A DNA stretch of 64,000 nucleotides from Photobacterium aquimaris (lineage in GTDB: Bacteria > Pseudomonadota > Gammaproteobacteria > Enterobacterales > Vibrionaceae), in assembly GCF_002954455.1 (NCBI RefSeq), contig NZ_MSCC01000001.1, positions 58,926 through 122,925 on the forward strand, in the 5' to 3' direction. Below the pieces are notes generated by a model. It saw only the letters and a list, made by a program, of their open reading frames with translations. It was not told the origin of the DNA and ran no database searches. The position numbers and the translations under genes were made by a program. Shown here piece by piece: positions 42,584 through 51,142 of the stretch (position 1 is the stretch's first letter; the number at the start of each line of letters is the position of its first letter).

Positions 42584-43684
42584 GTGATTATTGTTAGGTA
42601 TTTGACGAGAGAGACAGTAAAAAGCCAATTAGCAGTCCTTTTTGTGCTTTTTCTTGTTTTTATTAGCCAAAAATTCATTCGCATTTTAGCACAAGCGACG
42701 GATGGTTCGATCCCGAGTGATCTCATTGTGACTTTAATGGGACTCTCTATTCCAGCAATGGCGTTGCTGATGTTACCACTGAGTTTATATATTGGTATTT
42801 TGCTTACATTTGGCCGCTTGTATGCTGAAAGTGAAATTACGGTAATGAGCGCTACCGGCATGGGGAATAAATTTCTTATTCGTGCCGCCTTAGCGTTAGC
42901 CTTGATTACCGGCTCGATCGCAACTGCCAATTCATTGTGGGTTGCGCCGTGGGCGCAATATAAAATTGAACAAATTACTGAACAAGCTAAAGCCGATCCG
43001 GGTTTAAATATGCTGGTTAAAGGGACGTTTCAGATGACACCCAACGGTTCTGGTGTGGTGTTCGTTAATGATATTACCGATAAAGGGTCTAAGCTGCACA
43101 ATGTCTTTGTTGCCCAATTAAGAGCACAAGATACGTTGCAACCGAGTGTTATGGTGGCAAAGCGTGGTTTTGTGACGGAGCAACCCGATGGTCGTCAAAT
43201 GTTGGATTTACAGCAAGGCACCCGTTATGAAGGTGTACCGACGCAGCTTAATTATGGCATCACTCACTTTGATGACTATCAAGCGTTAATTGGTCAGCGT
43301 AAAGTGAAGCAAGGCGACCGAGACTGGGAAGCAAAAACCACTGCGGAATTATTAAAAGACCCAAGTAAAGCGGCGATGGCAGAGCTTCAATGGCGATTAT
43401 CGTTAATTCTATGTATTCCGTTATTAGTGATGATTGTGGTGCCGTTATCTGCGGTTAATCCACGTCAAGGACGGTTTGCAAAATTAGCGCCTGCAGTATT
43501 GATTTACTTAGCTTATTTCCTAGCAATATCATCAGCAAAATCTGCGATTGAAGATGGTTTTATTCCGGGGTGGGTAGGAATGTGGCCGATTAATATCGGT
43601 GCGTTATTGATCGCCATTGGTTTAAATTGCTGGGATAGTTTACCGGTTCGACGCCTCAAAGATAAATTACGGAGACGCGGTTAA
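42584..43684 (+). CDS. lptF: LPS export permease LptF
   Basis: LptF and LptG form the transmembrane part of the LptB2FG ABC exporter that pulls lipopolysaccharide from the inner membrane to the LptC-A-D bridge. The start is GTG (MIIVRYLTRETVKSQLAVLF), 366 residues. It has three N-terminal and three C-terminal membrane segments around a periplasmic jelly-roll domain (about 130-260). The stop overlaps the lptG ATG by one base. Confidence 0.95.
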   Translation: MIIVRYLTRETVKSQLAVLFVLFLVFISQKFIRILAQATDGSIPSDLIVTLMGLSIPAMALLMLPLSLYIGILLTFGRLYAESEITVMSATGMGNKFLIRAALALALITGSIATANSLWVAPWAQYKIEQITEQAKADPGLNMLVKGTFQMTPNGSGVVFVNDITDKGSKLHNVFVAQLRAQDTLQPSVMVAKRGFVTEQPDGRQMLDLQQGTRYEGVPTQLNYGITHFDDYQALIGQRKVKQGDRDWEAKTTAELLKDPSKAAMAELQWRLSLILCIPLLVMIVVPLSAVNPRQGRFAKLAPAVLIYLAYFLAISSAKSAIEDGFIPGWVGMWPINIGALLIAIGLNCWDSLPVRRLKDKLRRRG

Positions 43685-44757
43685 TGTTTAAAATTCTCGA
43701 CTGGTATATTGGCCGAACTATTATCGCGACATCGGCATTAACCTTATCAACGTTAGTAGGTTTATCTGCCATCATTAAATATGTTGAGCAGTTACGTAAA
43801 GTGGGTCAAGGCAGTTATGACTTACTGAAAGCATTGTATTTTGTGTTGTTGTCGATGCCACAAGATATAGTGACATTCTTTCCGATGGCAGTATTACTCG
43901 GTGCATTAATTGGTTTAGGGATGTTAGCATCAAGCTCTGAGCTGGTGGTAATGCAAGCGGCTGGCTTTTCGAAGCTAGATATTGGTTTATCAACCTTAAA
44001 AACCGCGGTGCCATTAATGATCATTGTGACCTTATTAGGCCAATGGGGTGCACCACAAGCACAAAAAGCCGCGCGTGAACTGCGAGCATTATGGATCAGT
44101 GGTGGCAGTATGCTATCGGTTCAAAGTGGTGTGTGGGCTAAAGATGATAATGACTTTATTTATCTCGGCCGTGTGCATGATAAAAATCAAATTGATGTGG
44201 TTAATATTTGGCAATTTAATAACCAAGATAAACTGCTTGATGTGTTATCAGCCAAGACAGCCAGTTATGACGCTCAAAAGGGCTGGACGATGCATAATGT
44301 TACTGTGACTGATATGACTAATAAGGCACAGATCAGCAACACTCATTATGAGACTAAAAAATGGCAAACCACGTTAACGCCCGATAAATTAGCGGTAGTA
44401 ACAGTGAAACCTGAAGAGTTATCGTTATCTGGGTTATATGACTATGTCGGTTATTTAAAGGAATCTAAGCAAGATGCTATGCGTTATGAATTGGCATTTT
44501 GGCGTAAAGCATTACAACCAGTTTCCATCGCGGTAATGATGCTATTGGCATTATCATTTGTGTTTGGCCCATTGCGCTCTGTGACCATGGGAGCGCGAGT
44601 ATTATCTGGGGTGATTTTTGGTTTTGCTTTCTATATTTCAAATGAAGTCTTTGGACCGATGAGTTTGGTGTATAACTTACCACCGTTTATCGGCGCACTT
44701 GCGCCAAGTCTGGCGTTTTTAGCGATAACTATCTACTTACTCAGACGTAAGTTATAG
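43684..44757 (+). CDS. lptG: LPS export permease LptG
   Basis: Partner of LptF in the LptB2FG exporter. The 357-residue protein begins MFKILDWYIGRTIIATSALT and has the same six-segment plan with a periplasmic beta-jelly-roll between them. It includes the family's C-terminal VFGPLRSVTMGARVLSGVIF coupling region. It is translationally coupled to lptF. Confidence 0.95.
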   Translation: MFKILDWYIGRTIIATSALTLSTLVGLSAIIKYVEQLRKVGQGSYDLLKALYFVLLSMPQDIVTFFPMAVLLGALIGLGMLASSSELVVMQAAGFSKLDIGLSTLKTAVPLMIIVTLLGQWGAPQAQKAARELRALWISGGSMLSVQSGVWAKDDNDFIYLGRVHDKNQIDVVNIWQFNNQDKLLDVLSAKTASYDAQKGWTMHNVTVTDMTNKAQISNTHYETKKWQTTLTPDKLAVVTVKPEELSLSGLYDYVGYLKESKQDAMRYELAFWRKALQPVSIAVMMLLALSFVFGPLRSVTMGARVLSGVIFGFAFYISNEVFGPMSLVYNLPPFIGALAPSLAFLAITIYLLRRKL

Positions 44758-44761
44758 CGAT

Positions 44762-44792
44762 AAAAAGGGAGCCTTATGGCTCCTTTTTTATT
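44762..44792. terminator. Bidirectional terminator between lptG and the RDD gene
   Basis: AAAAAGGGAGCC and GGCTCCTTTTTT form a perfect hairpin with a 4-base loop. Confidence 0.9.
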
Positions 44793-44817
44793 GGCTGTTG
44801 TCTTAAATGATAACGTC

Positions 44818-45309
44818 TTATTTAACGTTATCTGTCACGATCATTTCACATTCAGCCATAATATCTTGCATTGAGCGACGCTGACTATTAAATGCCAGTA
44901 AGTTACCTAAACCAAAAGCAGAGGTAGCAATACGAATCAATGCTTGAGTGATTTTAATGTGTGAACCATCTTGGTTTTGAAGCTTAAGCTTCCATGCCCG
45001 CATGCCTAATGTTTGCCCTGCTTGAGTCCAGAAATAGCTATAAAAGCCAATAATAATCATAGCAAGGTATGCACTATATAACATGCTCGCAGTGGGGGCT
45101 GACATTAAATAGTCACTGGCATCTTGGTAATTACCTAACGTAAGAACACCAATATGAAGGAGTGCGGCCACTATCGCCATAGCCAGCGCACCTGCAACCA
45201 TTAAAATAGCCACGATGATCAACATATCGTAGAACCAAGCACCTAAACGACGAAATAAGCTTGGGTATTGGTGTGAAGGAGCAATATGCTTTGGCTTGAT
45301 TTTCTTCAT
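44818..45309 (-). CDS. RDD family membrane protein
   Basis: The 163-residue protein has the RDD signature: an Arg-rich start to the first helix (FRRLGAWFYDMLIIVAILM, with the conserved Arg and Asp) and GQTLGMRAWKLKLQNQDGSH before the last helical region. Three to four membrane segments are predicted. RDD proteins are thought to be membrane transporters or accessory proteins, some with Na+/H+ antiport, but the role here is unknown. Its position beside lptFG is common in vibrios. Confidence 0.85.
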   Translation of the reverse strand: MKKIKPKHIAPSHQYPSLFRRLGAWFYDMLIIVAILMVAGALAMAIVAALLHIGVLTLGNYQDASDYLMSAPTASMLYSAYLAMIIIGFYSYFWTQAGQTLGMRAWKLKLQNQDGSHIKITQALIRIATSAFGLGNLLAFNSQRRSMQDIMAECEMIVTDNVK

Positions 45310-45511
45310 GATGGTTCCAGTATCAATGATGGATGAATAAATCCTTATGAACGGCAGTGTAGCAGTAAACGAAATACGAATGAACGCACTAAATTGCTAC
45401 AAAATATATTTATTATCGCATTAGATATGGTTTGATTAGCATCAATACCTTTTAGATGGGTTAAAAAACCAACAGCAGAGTGTTTATATTACAAATATGC
45501 TATATTATTGC

Positions 45512-45539
45512 TTGCGCATCAACACGATATACGTATAAT
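45512..45539 (+). promoter_or_regulatory. Promoter of tRNA-Leu
   Basis: TTGCGC (45512-45517) and TATAAT (45534-45539) are spaced by 16 bases, and the tRNA 5' end lies 12 bases after the -10 box. The sequence is a good sigma-70 match. Confidence 0.7.
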
Positions 45540-45550
45540 AGCCACCATAA

Positions 45551-45635
45551 GCCCGAGTGGTGAAATTGGTATACACGACGGATTCAAAATCCGTTTCCTT
45601 CGGGAGTGACGGTTCAAGTCCGTCCTCGGGCACCA
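45551..45635 (+). tRNA. tRNA-Leu (anticodon CAA)
   Basis: The 85-base sequence folds as a class II tRNA. The acceptor arms GCCCGAG and CTCGGGC are followed by an encoded CCA (ACCA end). The anticodon stem ACGGA/TCCGT holds the loop TTCAAAA, giving anticodon CAA. A long variable arm TTTCCTTCGGGAGT and a T-arm with GGTTCAAGTCC complete it. It decodes UUG. The equivalent E. coli gene (leuX) is a known integration site for genomic islands, and here too the 3' part is duplicated 2.6 kb downstream. Confidence 0.96.
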
Positions 45636-45760
45636 AATTTCAGAAGAAAGCCTCAATCGCAAGATTGGGGCTTTTTTTGTGCCTTATTGTCATTCTAAAT
45701 TTCTTAAGTTCGCTTTTCACCTTGTCATCAATCAAAGGAAAGCGGGTTTAAGTCCCTCTT
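45580..45760 (+). repeat. Direct repeat, left copy (tRNA-Leu 3' part plus flank)
   Basis: This copy runs from the anticodon stem of the intact tRNA-Leu through its terminator to GGTTTAAGTCCCTCTT. It matches 48225-48405 at a constant offset of 2645 bases with about five substitutions and no gaps. The pair brackets the acyltransferase segment. Confidence 0.93.
45646..45678 (+). terminator. Terminator after tRNA-Leu
   Basis: AGCCTCAATC and GATTGGGGCT form a hairpin (one G-T) followed by TTTTTT. A second copy is at 48291-48323 within the right repeat. Confidence 0.85.
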
Positions 45761-46028
45761 GATATTATTTGTTCCTAATTCATTGCGTACTATCTTCAAC
45801 GTCTGGTTCATATCTTGTCTTTAACGGGAGATTGTTTGCTAACACCGAATTCATTGGTTTTGTACCAAATATCCTCCACAGGGATGTTTAAATATTTTGG
45901 GGCTAGAAATGCGATGGATTGTGGGTGTTTTTTGTACAAGTTGACATCTTGTATTTAAAAGAAAATTATTAAGAGGTGATACGTCCGCTTTATGATAATC
46001 ACCTTTAGTTACTGATCTACTTTATTAA
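45761..46028. other. Left part of the tRNA-flanked segment, possible gene remnant
   Basis: No complete gene. On the minus strand a 48-codon open frame without a start codon (45954 down to the TGA at 45810-45808) reads in part LAPKYLNIPVEDIWYKTNEF. It looks protein-like and could be the tail of a lost gene, but I cannot name the family. Confidence 0.35.
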
Positions 46029-46084
46029 ATTGCTTAATTGCTTAATTGCTTAATTGCTTAATTGCTTAATTGCTTAATTGCTTA
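46029..46084. repeat. Octanucleotide tandem repeat (ATTGCTTA)7
   Basis: Seven perfect, uninterrupted copies of ATTGCTTA. The array ends 25 bases upstream of a plausible -35 box of the acyltransferase gene and about 80 bases before its start codon. Perfect octamer arrays in such positions are typical of phase-variable control by slipped-strand mispairing. Confidence 0.95.
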
Positions 46085-46108
46085 ATGGTGATTTATTGTT
46101 TTATTTTA

Positions 46109-46136
46109 TTGTTCAGTGTGTTTGATTTCGTATAAA
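46109..46136 (+). promoter_or_regulatory. Putative promoter of the acyltransferase gene
   Basis: TTGTTC (46109-46114) and TATAAA (46131-46136) are separated by 16 bases, with the start codon 28 bases after the -10 box. The octamer repeat lies immediately upstream, in the UP-element/activator region. Confidence 0.5.
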
Positions 46137-46164
46137 ATCGCGATCAATTATTTGTGGAGTGCAT

Positions 46165-48087
46165 ATGAAATTCAGAACAGATATAAACGGCTTGAGGGCA
46201 ATCGCTATCATGGCCGTTGTTTTTTTCCATTTTAACTCGTCATGGATTCCTGGTGGTTTCGCTGGGGTGGATGTTTTCTTTGTGATTTCTGGTTTCTTAA
46301 TGACTGGACTCATATTTCGTGGGCTAGAGAACAACAACTTTTCTATTATTAATTTCTATGTTGCTCGTGCCAATCGTATCATTCCTGCATTATCTGTTGT
46401 CTGTTTGGCTTTATTGGTATTTGGTTGGTTTTATCTTAATTTACTAGATTACCTAGCATTGAGTAAGCATGTTGCTAGTAGTATGGGATTCGTGTCCAAT
46501 ATCATTTACTGGCAAGAATCTGGTTATTTTGATGTTGCATCACATAGTAAGTGGCTACTTCATACATGGTCGTTGTCTGTAGAGTGGCAGTTCTACATGA
46601 TTTACCCTGTGGTATTAGTGCTACTAAAGAAGTGTATGTCACTAACGAACATTAAGCGTTTGCTTGTTGTTGGTACGATGATTGGCTTTGTATTTAGTGT
46701 TTATGCGACATATCGTTGGCCTAATCCTGCATATTTCTTATTGCCTACTCGCGCATGGGAAATGATGATGGGTGGTCTTGCATTCCTTTACCCATTACAG
46801 AACCTTAAAGAGACAAGTAAAAAGTACCTTGAATGGGTTGGTATTGCGTTAATTTTAGCTTCGTATGCATTTATTTCTAAAGATAACCTGTGGCCTGGAT
46901 ACTTAGCCTTAATTCCTGTGCTTGGTGCTTATTTAGTTATTCTTGCTAACCGTAGTGGTAGCGTGATTACTGATAACGTAGTAATGCAAAAAGTAGGTTC
47001 ATGGTCTTACTCTATCTACCTATGGCATTGGCCTGTTGTTGTATTTGGTTATTACTTTGAAATGCAGCATTGGGAATGGATTGGTATTCCTGTATCCGTT
47101 GTATTAGGTTTCTGTAGCTACAAGTTTGTTGAAAGTATTAAGTTCCCTGCGTTATCGAGTATTTCATTTAAGTCAATAGTTACGTTTAAACCGTTGTGGA
47201 TGGTGGTAAGTATTGGTTTAATTAGTAGTATTTTATTTTTTAATATTACAAACAGGATGAAAGCTATACCTAATATTAATAAATATAATATGGCAACTAA
47301 GACGGAAGGGTATTGTTTTGGTTCACCAGGCTCAGGGTTGTCATCTGCTGACTACCTAACGTGCCAAATAGGTAAAAAATCCAATGATCCTAAAGTATTA
47401 TTATTTGGTGATTCATTTGCAGGGGAGTATGAACCAACTTTATCCGTATTAGGGAAAAAGAATAATATTAGTATATTATCCATAACGACAAATTCTTGTT
47501 TTCCTTCTTTTACAAAAAATTTCCATTTTCCTAAAAGTCATGTCGGATATAGTCAGTGTATGATGAATAGGAAATTTGTAGAAAATAATTATAAAAAGTT
47601 TAAGTTGATCTTTATTTCTGGTCGTTGGGATGAATTTTTTAAAGATGGATATGATTATTCAAATGATACAATAAAAATGATCAATAAAATCACAAGAGAT
47701 GGTGTTAAGGTTGTTTATTTACCTAACCCTACAATTTACAAAAAAAATATTAGAAATGATTACATTTCATCAGTTATTAAAGGCGATTCTCTTACAGAAG
47801 ATGTTATTAATAAAGAAAACGACATTGTTGATAATAATTATGTAAATAAAATAGAGAAAAAGTTACGATTACTGTCCAAAACTAATAATAACTTTATATA
47901 TATATCAAAGTCAGAATTATATAAACATGATTTTTTTATTCGGGATGGTAAATTGATACCTTATAGTGCTGATGGTGGGCACATATCAATCTTAGGTGCT
48001 GAAGAATTAGCTAGTGAAATTATTAATGAAAAATCAAAAAGTAAAATCACAAACTTGCTAGAACAAACATCAAGGGGGAAAGTATAA
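46165..48087 (+). CDS. Acyltransferase-3 / SGNH two-domain protein (OafA-like)
   Basis: Proteins of this class O-acetylate surface polysaccharides such as LPS O-antigen. The ATG at 46165 follows GGAG; an in-frame GTG lies two codons earlier. The 640 residues comprise an acyltransferase-3 domain with about ten membrane segments (start MKFRTDINGLRAIAIMAVVF with the conserved Arg and the FHF His; HTWSLSVEWQFY near 135). From about residue 400 a periplasmic SGNH domain follows, with LFGDSFAGEY (Ser417) and DGGHIS (Asp603, His606) as the expected catalytic set. Base composition becomes markedly more AT-rich after about 47,200, so the two domains may have different histories. It is the only complete gene between the tRNA-derived repeats. 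Confidence 0.9.
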   Translation: MKFRTDINGLRAIAIMAVVFFHFNSSWIPGGFAGVDVFFVISGFLMTGLIFRGLENNNFSIINFYVARANRIIPALSVVCLALLVFGWFYLNLLDYLALSKHVASSMGFVSNIIYWQESGYFDVASHSKWLLHTWSLSVEWQFYMIYPVVLVLLKKCMSLTNIKRLLVVGTMIGFVFSVYATYRWPNPAYFLLPTRAWEMMMGGLAFLYPLQNLKETSKKYLEWVGIALILASYAFISKDNLWPGYLALIPVLGAYLVILANRSGSVITDNVVMQKVGSWSYSIYLWHWPVVVFGYYFEMQHWEWIGIPVSVVLGFCSYKFVESIKFPALSSISFKSIVTFKPLWMVVSIGLISSILFFNITNRMKAIPNINKYNMATKTEGYCFGSPGSGLSSADYLTCQIGKKSNDPKVLLFGDSFAGEYEPTLSVLGKKNNISILSITTNSCFPSFTKNFHFPKSHVGYSQCMMNRKFVENNYKKFKLIFISGRWDEFFKDGYDYSNDTIKMINKITRDGVKVVYLPNPTIYKKNIRNDYISSVIKGDSLTEDVINKENDIVDNNYVNKIEKKLRLLSKTNNNFIYISKSELYKHDFFIRDGKLIPYSADGGHISILGAEELASEIINEKSKSKITNLLEQTSRGKV

Positions 48088-48224
48088 CTGCACTGAGTTA
48101 GTCATTATGTGATTTTCTGGCTGCAAGAGTGGCTGAGAATTATTACTGGCTGACATGGTTGATGTTGTGATTATGAGTGCCTATTACCAGTAAGGTATAC
48201 ACGTTTTTCGAGCGCAGCGTTAAG
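48088..48224. other. Right part of the tRNA-flanked segment, degraded tRNA 5' half
   Basis: No gene. GGTATACACG (48194-48203), identical to the D-arm segment of the intact tRNA-Leu, appears here but is separated from the anticodon-stem sequence by 21 bases instead of 2. The 5' part of the second tRNA copy is therefore present only as a fragment. Confidence 0.55.
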
Positions 48225-48405
48225 GGATTCAAAATCCGTTTCCTTCGGGAGTGACGGTTCAAGTCCGTCCTCGGGCACCAAATTTCAGAGAAAAGCCTCA
48301 ATCGCAAGATTGGGGCTTTTTTTGTGCCTCATTGTCATTCTAAATTTCTTAAGTTCGCTTTTCGCCTTGTCATCAATCAAAGGAAAGCGGGTTTAAGTCC
48401 CCCTT
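48225..48405 (+). repeat. Direct repeat, right copy (truncated tRNA-Leu plus flank)
   Basis: It repeats the anticodon loop, variable arm, T-arm, CCA end and downstream terminator of the tRNA-Leu at 45551-45635, with the same 3' flank. It lacks a matching acceptor 5' strand, so it cannot form a working tRNA. It marks the right border of the acyltransferase segment. Confidence 0.93.
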
Positions 48406-48433
48406 AAAAAAGCCCCAACAAAATGTTGAGGCT
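48405..48433 (-). terminator. Terminator after the porin gene
   Basis: On the minus strand AGCCTCAACA and TGTTGGGGCT form a hairpin (one G-T) followed by TTTTTT. It adjoins the right repeat border. Confidence 0.85.
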
Positions 48434-48453
48434 CAGATCTTATTTTGTTGTTA

Positions 48454-49776
48454 TTAAAATACTGAATAAGGGACGATTACTTGCAGACGAACATCTGTTT
48501 CATCTCTACCTACGGTGGCTGATTTAATTTCGTCACGGGTTAACCACGTGCTATGTAACTGCACCACACTGCCTTTTAAAGTGCCTTGTTGAAGGGTATA
48601 GCCAACAGTCCCATTTACTGCTGCTTCACTGCTGTAGCCGACTTTATTGCTGTTCATTCCTGAGCCGTAACCTACACCCATATAGTAGTTCCAGCCATTA
48701 CCGGCATTAAAAGACAATCGGTTATACATTGATACTTCACCAGATTGGTTCCAATCAGATAACGCATCCCAAAATTGTGACCAATTACCGTTATTCATGG
48801 CGTAGGTATAAATAGTACGTGGCACAATTTCAGTATCATTATTGCTGTTGGCATAACGTAGTTGAGATAACCAACCCCATTGACCATGATTGATATGTAA
48901 CGATAGCCCAGTCATATAACCTAAACCGTTATATTTAACCTTGTCGTTAACGCCATAAAAATCAGCCGCGAGTTGAGTATTAGGGTTTAGTTGATAACGG
49001 GTATAGAGCTTATAAGAGGTTGGATTAACGCTACGAGTGGTGTCGCTATAACGGACATCCATTGCTTGACCAATACCGAGATTATAAGAAAAATCTCCCA
49101 CAGTATTTTCATAACCTAATGAATGTAAATAATTCCACTGTGTATTTGCCCAACCAACATAATCATTTTCACTTAATAACCATGGTGCAGTGTATTTATC
49201 TGCCCAGAAGTAGGTTAATTTACCGCTACCAATATGCGCATTAAGTTCTAAACCACGGTAACTACCGGGTACAAATGACGATACATTACCAACCGTACCA
49301 TTACCTATGGATTGAATTAAACCGACTTTACCGCTAAAGAGATCGTGGTATTTAAATTTAATCGCGGCCGTATAAAATTTGAAATGAGGACCATTACCAG
49401 CGCCCCAATCTTGGTTATGTGAAAATGAAATCTCATTAGATAAATACTGGCCATTATTATTTTGAATACTGTTGTTATAGATATCTCCAGCTAAATAACC
49501 AGCAACATCGACCCCAATAAAATTGTTATAGTAACCAGAATTTAAATCGACAATGGCATTGTAGGCGGAATAATTGAGCCTACCATAAGAGTCAAAACCA
49601 GCATTATCATTTCGAGAGCGTATACGAGTATCACTGATAAATTTAGTCGTGAGTGATGAGCCGTTAATAAAGCCATTAGCGGTTGTTGTTTGTGCCATCG
49701 CTAATGGGGATAACGTTAGTGCGCTAATGATTGCTAGAGTGAGTAATGATTTTTGGGGCTGCAAGCAATTGTTCAT
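48454..49776 (-). CDS. Outer-membrane porin, OprD/chitoporin-like
   Basis: The frame is open from 49818; the ATG at 49776 begins a signal peptide MNNCLQPQKSLLTLAIISAL cleaved near AMAQ, giving 440 residues (an ATG at 49785 is an alternative). The mature part is rich in aromatic residues and alternating strands (GFINGSSLTTKFISDTRIRS, NAIVDLNSGYYNNFIGVDVA) and ends VRLQVIVPYSVF with the C-terminal Phe needed for outer-membrane insertion. The pattern recalls the OprD family, which in vibrios includes chitoporins; the substrate is not known. Confidence 0.78.
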   Translation of the reverse strand: MNNCLQPQKSLLTLAIISALTLSPLAMAQTTTANGFINGSSLTTKFISDTRIRSRNDNAGFDSYGRLNYSAYNAIVDLNSGYYNNFIGVDVAGYLAGDIYNNSIQNNNGQYLSNEISFSHNQDWGAGNGPHFKFYTAAIKFKYHDLFSGKVGLIQSIGNGTVGNVSSFVPGSYRGLELNAHIGSGKLTYFWADKYTAPWLLSENDYVGWANTQWNYLHSLGYENTVGDFSYNLGIGQAMDVRYSDTTRSVNPTSYKLYTRYQLNPNTQLAADFYGVNDKVKYNGLGYMTGLSLHINHGQWGWLSQLRYANSNNDTEIVPRTIYTYAMNNGNWSQFWDALSDWNQSGEVSMYNRLSFNAGNGWNYYMGVGYGSGMNSNKVGYSSEAAVNGTVGYTLQQGTLKGSVVQLHSTWLTRDEIKSATVGRDETDVRLQVIVPYSVF

Positions 49777-50200
49777 GTGATTTCTCATTATTATTTTTAT
49801 TGTTGAATCGTCACCCATTAATGGATGGTATTTATATTAGCGCTAATAATGGAAGCAGCTGAAAATGAAAGCTATATTGAAGAGCGGAATTTTATGTTGT
49901 TGTTTTCTAAGTTGAATGTGGTCGCTATTGTGTCATCCGTTTATTGATACCACTTGCGTTTAAGCTTGCGATTATTAGAAGTTACAGAATTATAGAAACA
50001 ATAGTGCAAGGTTTAGTTTTACCTTGTTGTTTTTTAGGTGAAATTTCTTATTTTTTGTCGCGGGGGTTAGTACCGCGGTGTTATACCTAATATGCTGGTT
50101 TAGAAATAACCATCCATCAATACTTGTTAAATATTTTTAGCTAGCGATAATGCGATATTATAAGCGGGTATATTTCCAGTTACGGACAAATGTAGGTGTA
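49777..50200. other. Divergent intergenic region between porin and RIO kinase
   Basis: About 420 bases holding the two promoters. A GC-rich patch with CGCGGGGG...ACCGCGG near 50060-50080 could form a weak hairpin. I see no other gene or repeat. Confidence 0.45.
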
Positions 50201-51067
50201 ATGAAGATTCCTCCACGGTTACAACCTTTGGTTGAAGATGGTCTTATTGATGATGTTTTATCTCAACTGATGAGCGGTAAAGAAGCCTCTGTGTATGTTG
50301 TTCGCAGTGGTGGCAAAATTTGTTGCGCCAAGGTCTATAAAGAAATTGACCAGCGTAGTTTTAAAAAAGCAGTGACCTACCGTGAAGGGCGTAAGGTACG
50401 TAATAGTCGTCGTGCACGTGCCATGGAAAAAGGCTCTAAATTTGGCCGTGATGAACAAGAAAAAGTATGGCAACAAGCAGAAGTTGATGCGTTATCATTA
50501 TTGCTCAAAGCGAATGTGCGTGCCCCGATTCCTTATGGTTGTTTTGATGGGGTCTTATTGATGGAGTTAATTACAGATGCCGACGGTGCTGTTGCTCCAC
50601 GTTTAAATGATATCACGCTAACCAAAGAACAAGCCTTACGCGATCATGGGTTAATGATCACCTATATCAAGCGTATGTTATGCATTGGTCTCATTCATGG
50701 TGATTTATCAGAATTTAATGTGCTGGTGGATGGTCAAGGTCCAGTGATTATTGATTTACCCCAAGCGGTAGATGCTTCTGCAAATAATAACGCTAAATGG
50801 ATGTTTGAGCGTGATGTAAATAACATGGCTAATTATTATGGTCGTTATGCGCCACAAGTACTTGAAACCCAATATGGCAAAGAAATGTGGGCATTATTTC
50901 AAGCTGGTACGTTAACCCCTGAGACTGAATTAACCGGAGTATATATTGAAACCGAGGTTGATGCTGATATAGATGGTTTAATGGCAGAAATTAATGCTGT
51001 TATGGCTGAGGCTGAATTACGTCGAGCACGTTTCATGGATGAAATGCATGAACAAGAAAGTGAGTAA
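50201..51067 (+). CDS. RIO1-type serine protein kinase
   Basis: The frame is open from 50150, but a ribosome binding site (AGGTG) precedes the ATG at 50201 and the family start MKIPPRLQPLVEDGLIDDVL follows, giving 288 residues. The ATP Lys is in CCAKVYKE, the catalytic loop is LIHGDLSEFNVLV and the metal Asp is in IIDLPQAVD. These are the RIO signatures, the DLPQ motif being typical of bacterial members. The substrate and role in bacteria are not established. Confidence 0.9.
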   Translation: MKIPPRLQPLVEDGLIDDVLSQLMSGKEASVYVVRSGGKICCAKVYKEIDQRSFKKAVTYREGRKVRNSRRARAMEKGSKFGRDEQEKVWQQAEVDALSLLLKANVRAPIPYGCFDGVLLMELITDADGAVAPRLNDITLTKEQALRDHGLMITYIKRMLCIGLIHGDLSEFNVLVDGQGPVIIDLPQAVDASANNNAKWMFERDVNNMANYYGRYAPQVLETQYGKEMWALFQAGTLTPETELTGVYIETEVDADIDGLMAEINAVMAEAELRRARFMDEMHEQESE

Positions 51068-51106
51068 TCGCTTTCGTTTTTAGCATTATATAGAAAGGGT
51101 AAAGAT

Positions 51107-51135
51107 AAAAGCCTCAATATAGTTGAGGCTTTTTT
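51107..51135. terminator. Bidirectional terminator between RIO kinase and 2H protein genes
   Basis: AAAAGCCTCAATATAGTTGA followed by GGCTTTTTT forms a hairpin with runs on both sides. Confidence 0.88.
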
Positions 51136-51142
51136 GTAACTG

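Noticed and set aside
45636..45751. Small protein read through the tRNA-Leu 3' end (frame 45557-45751)
   Set aside because: The frame starts inside the tRNA and runs through its terminator; it is a by-product of the repeat, not a gene.
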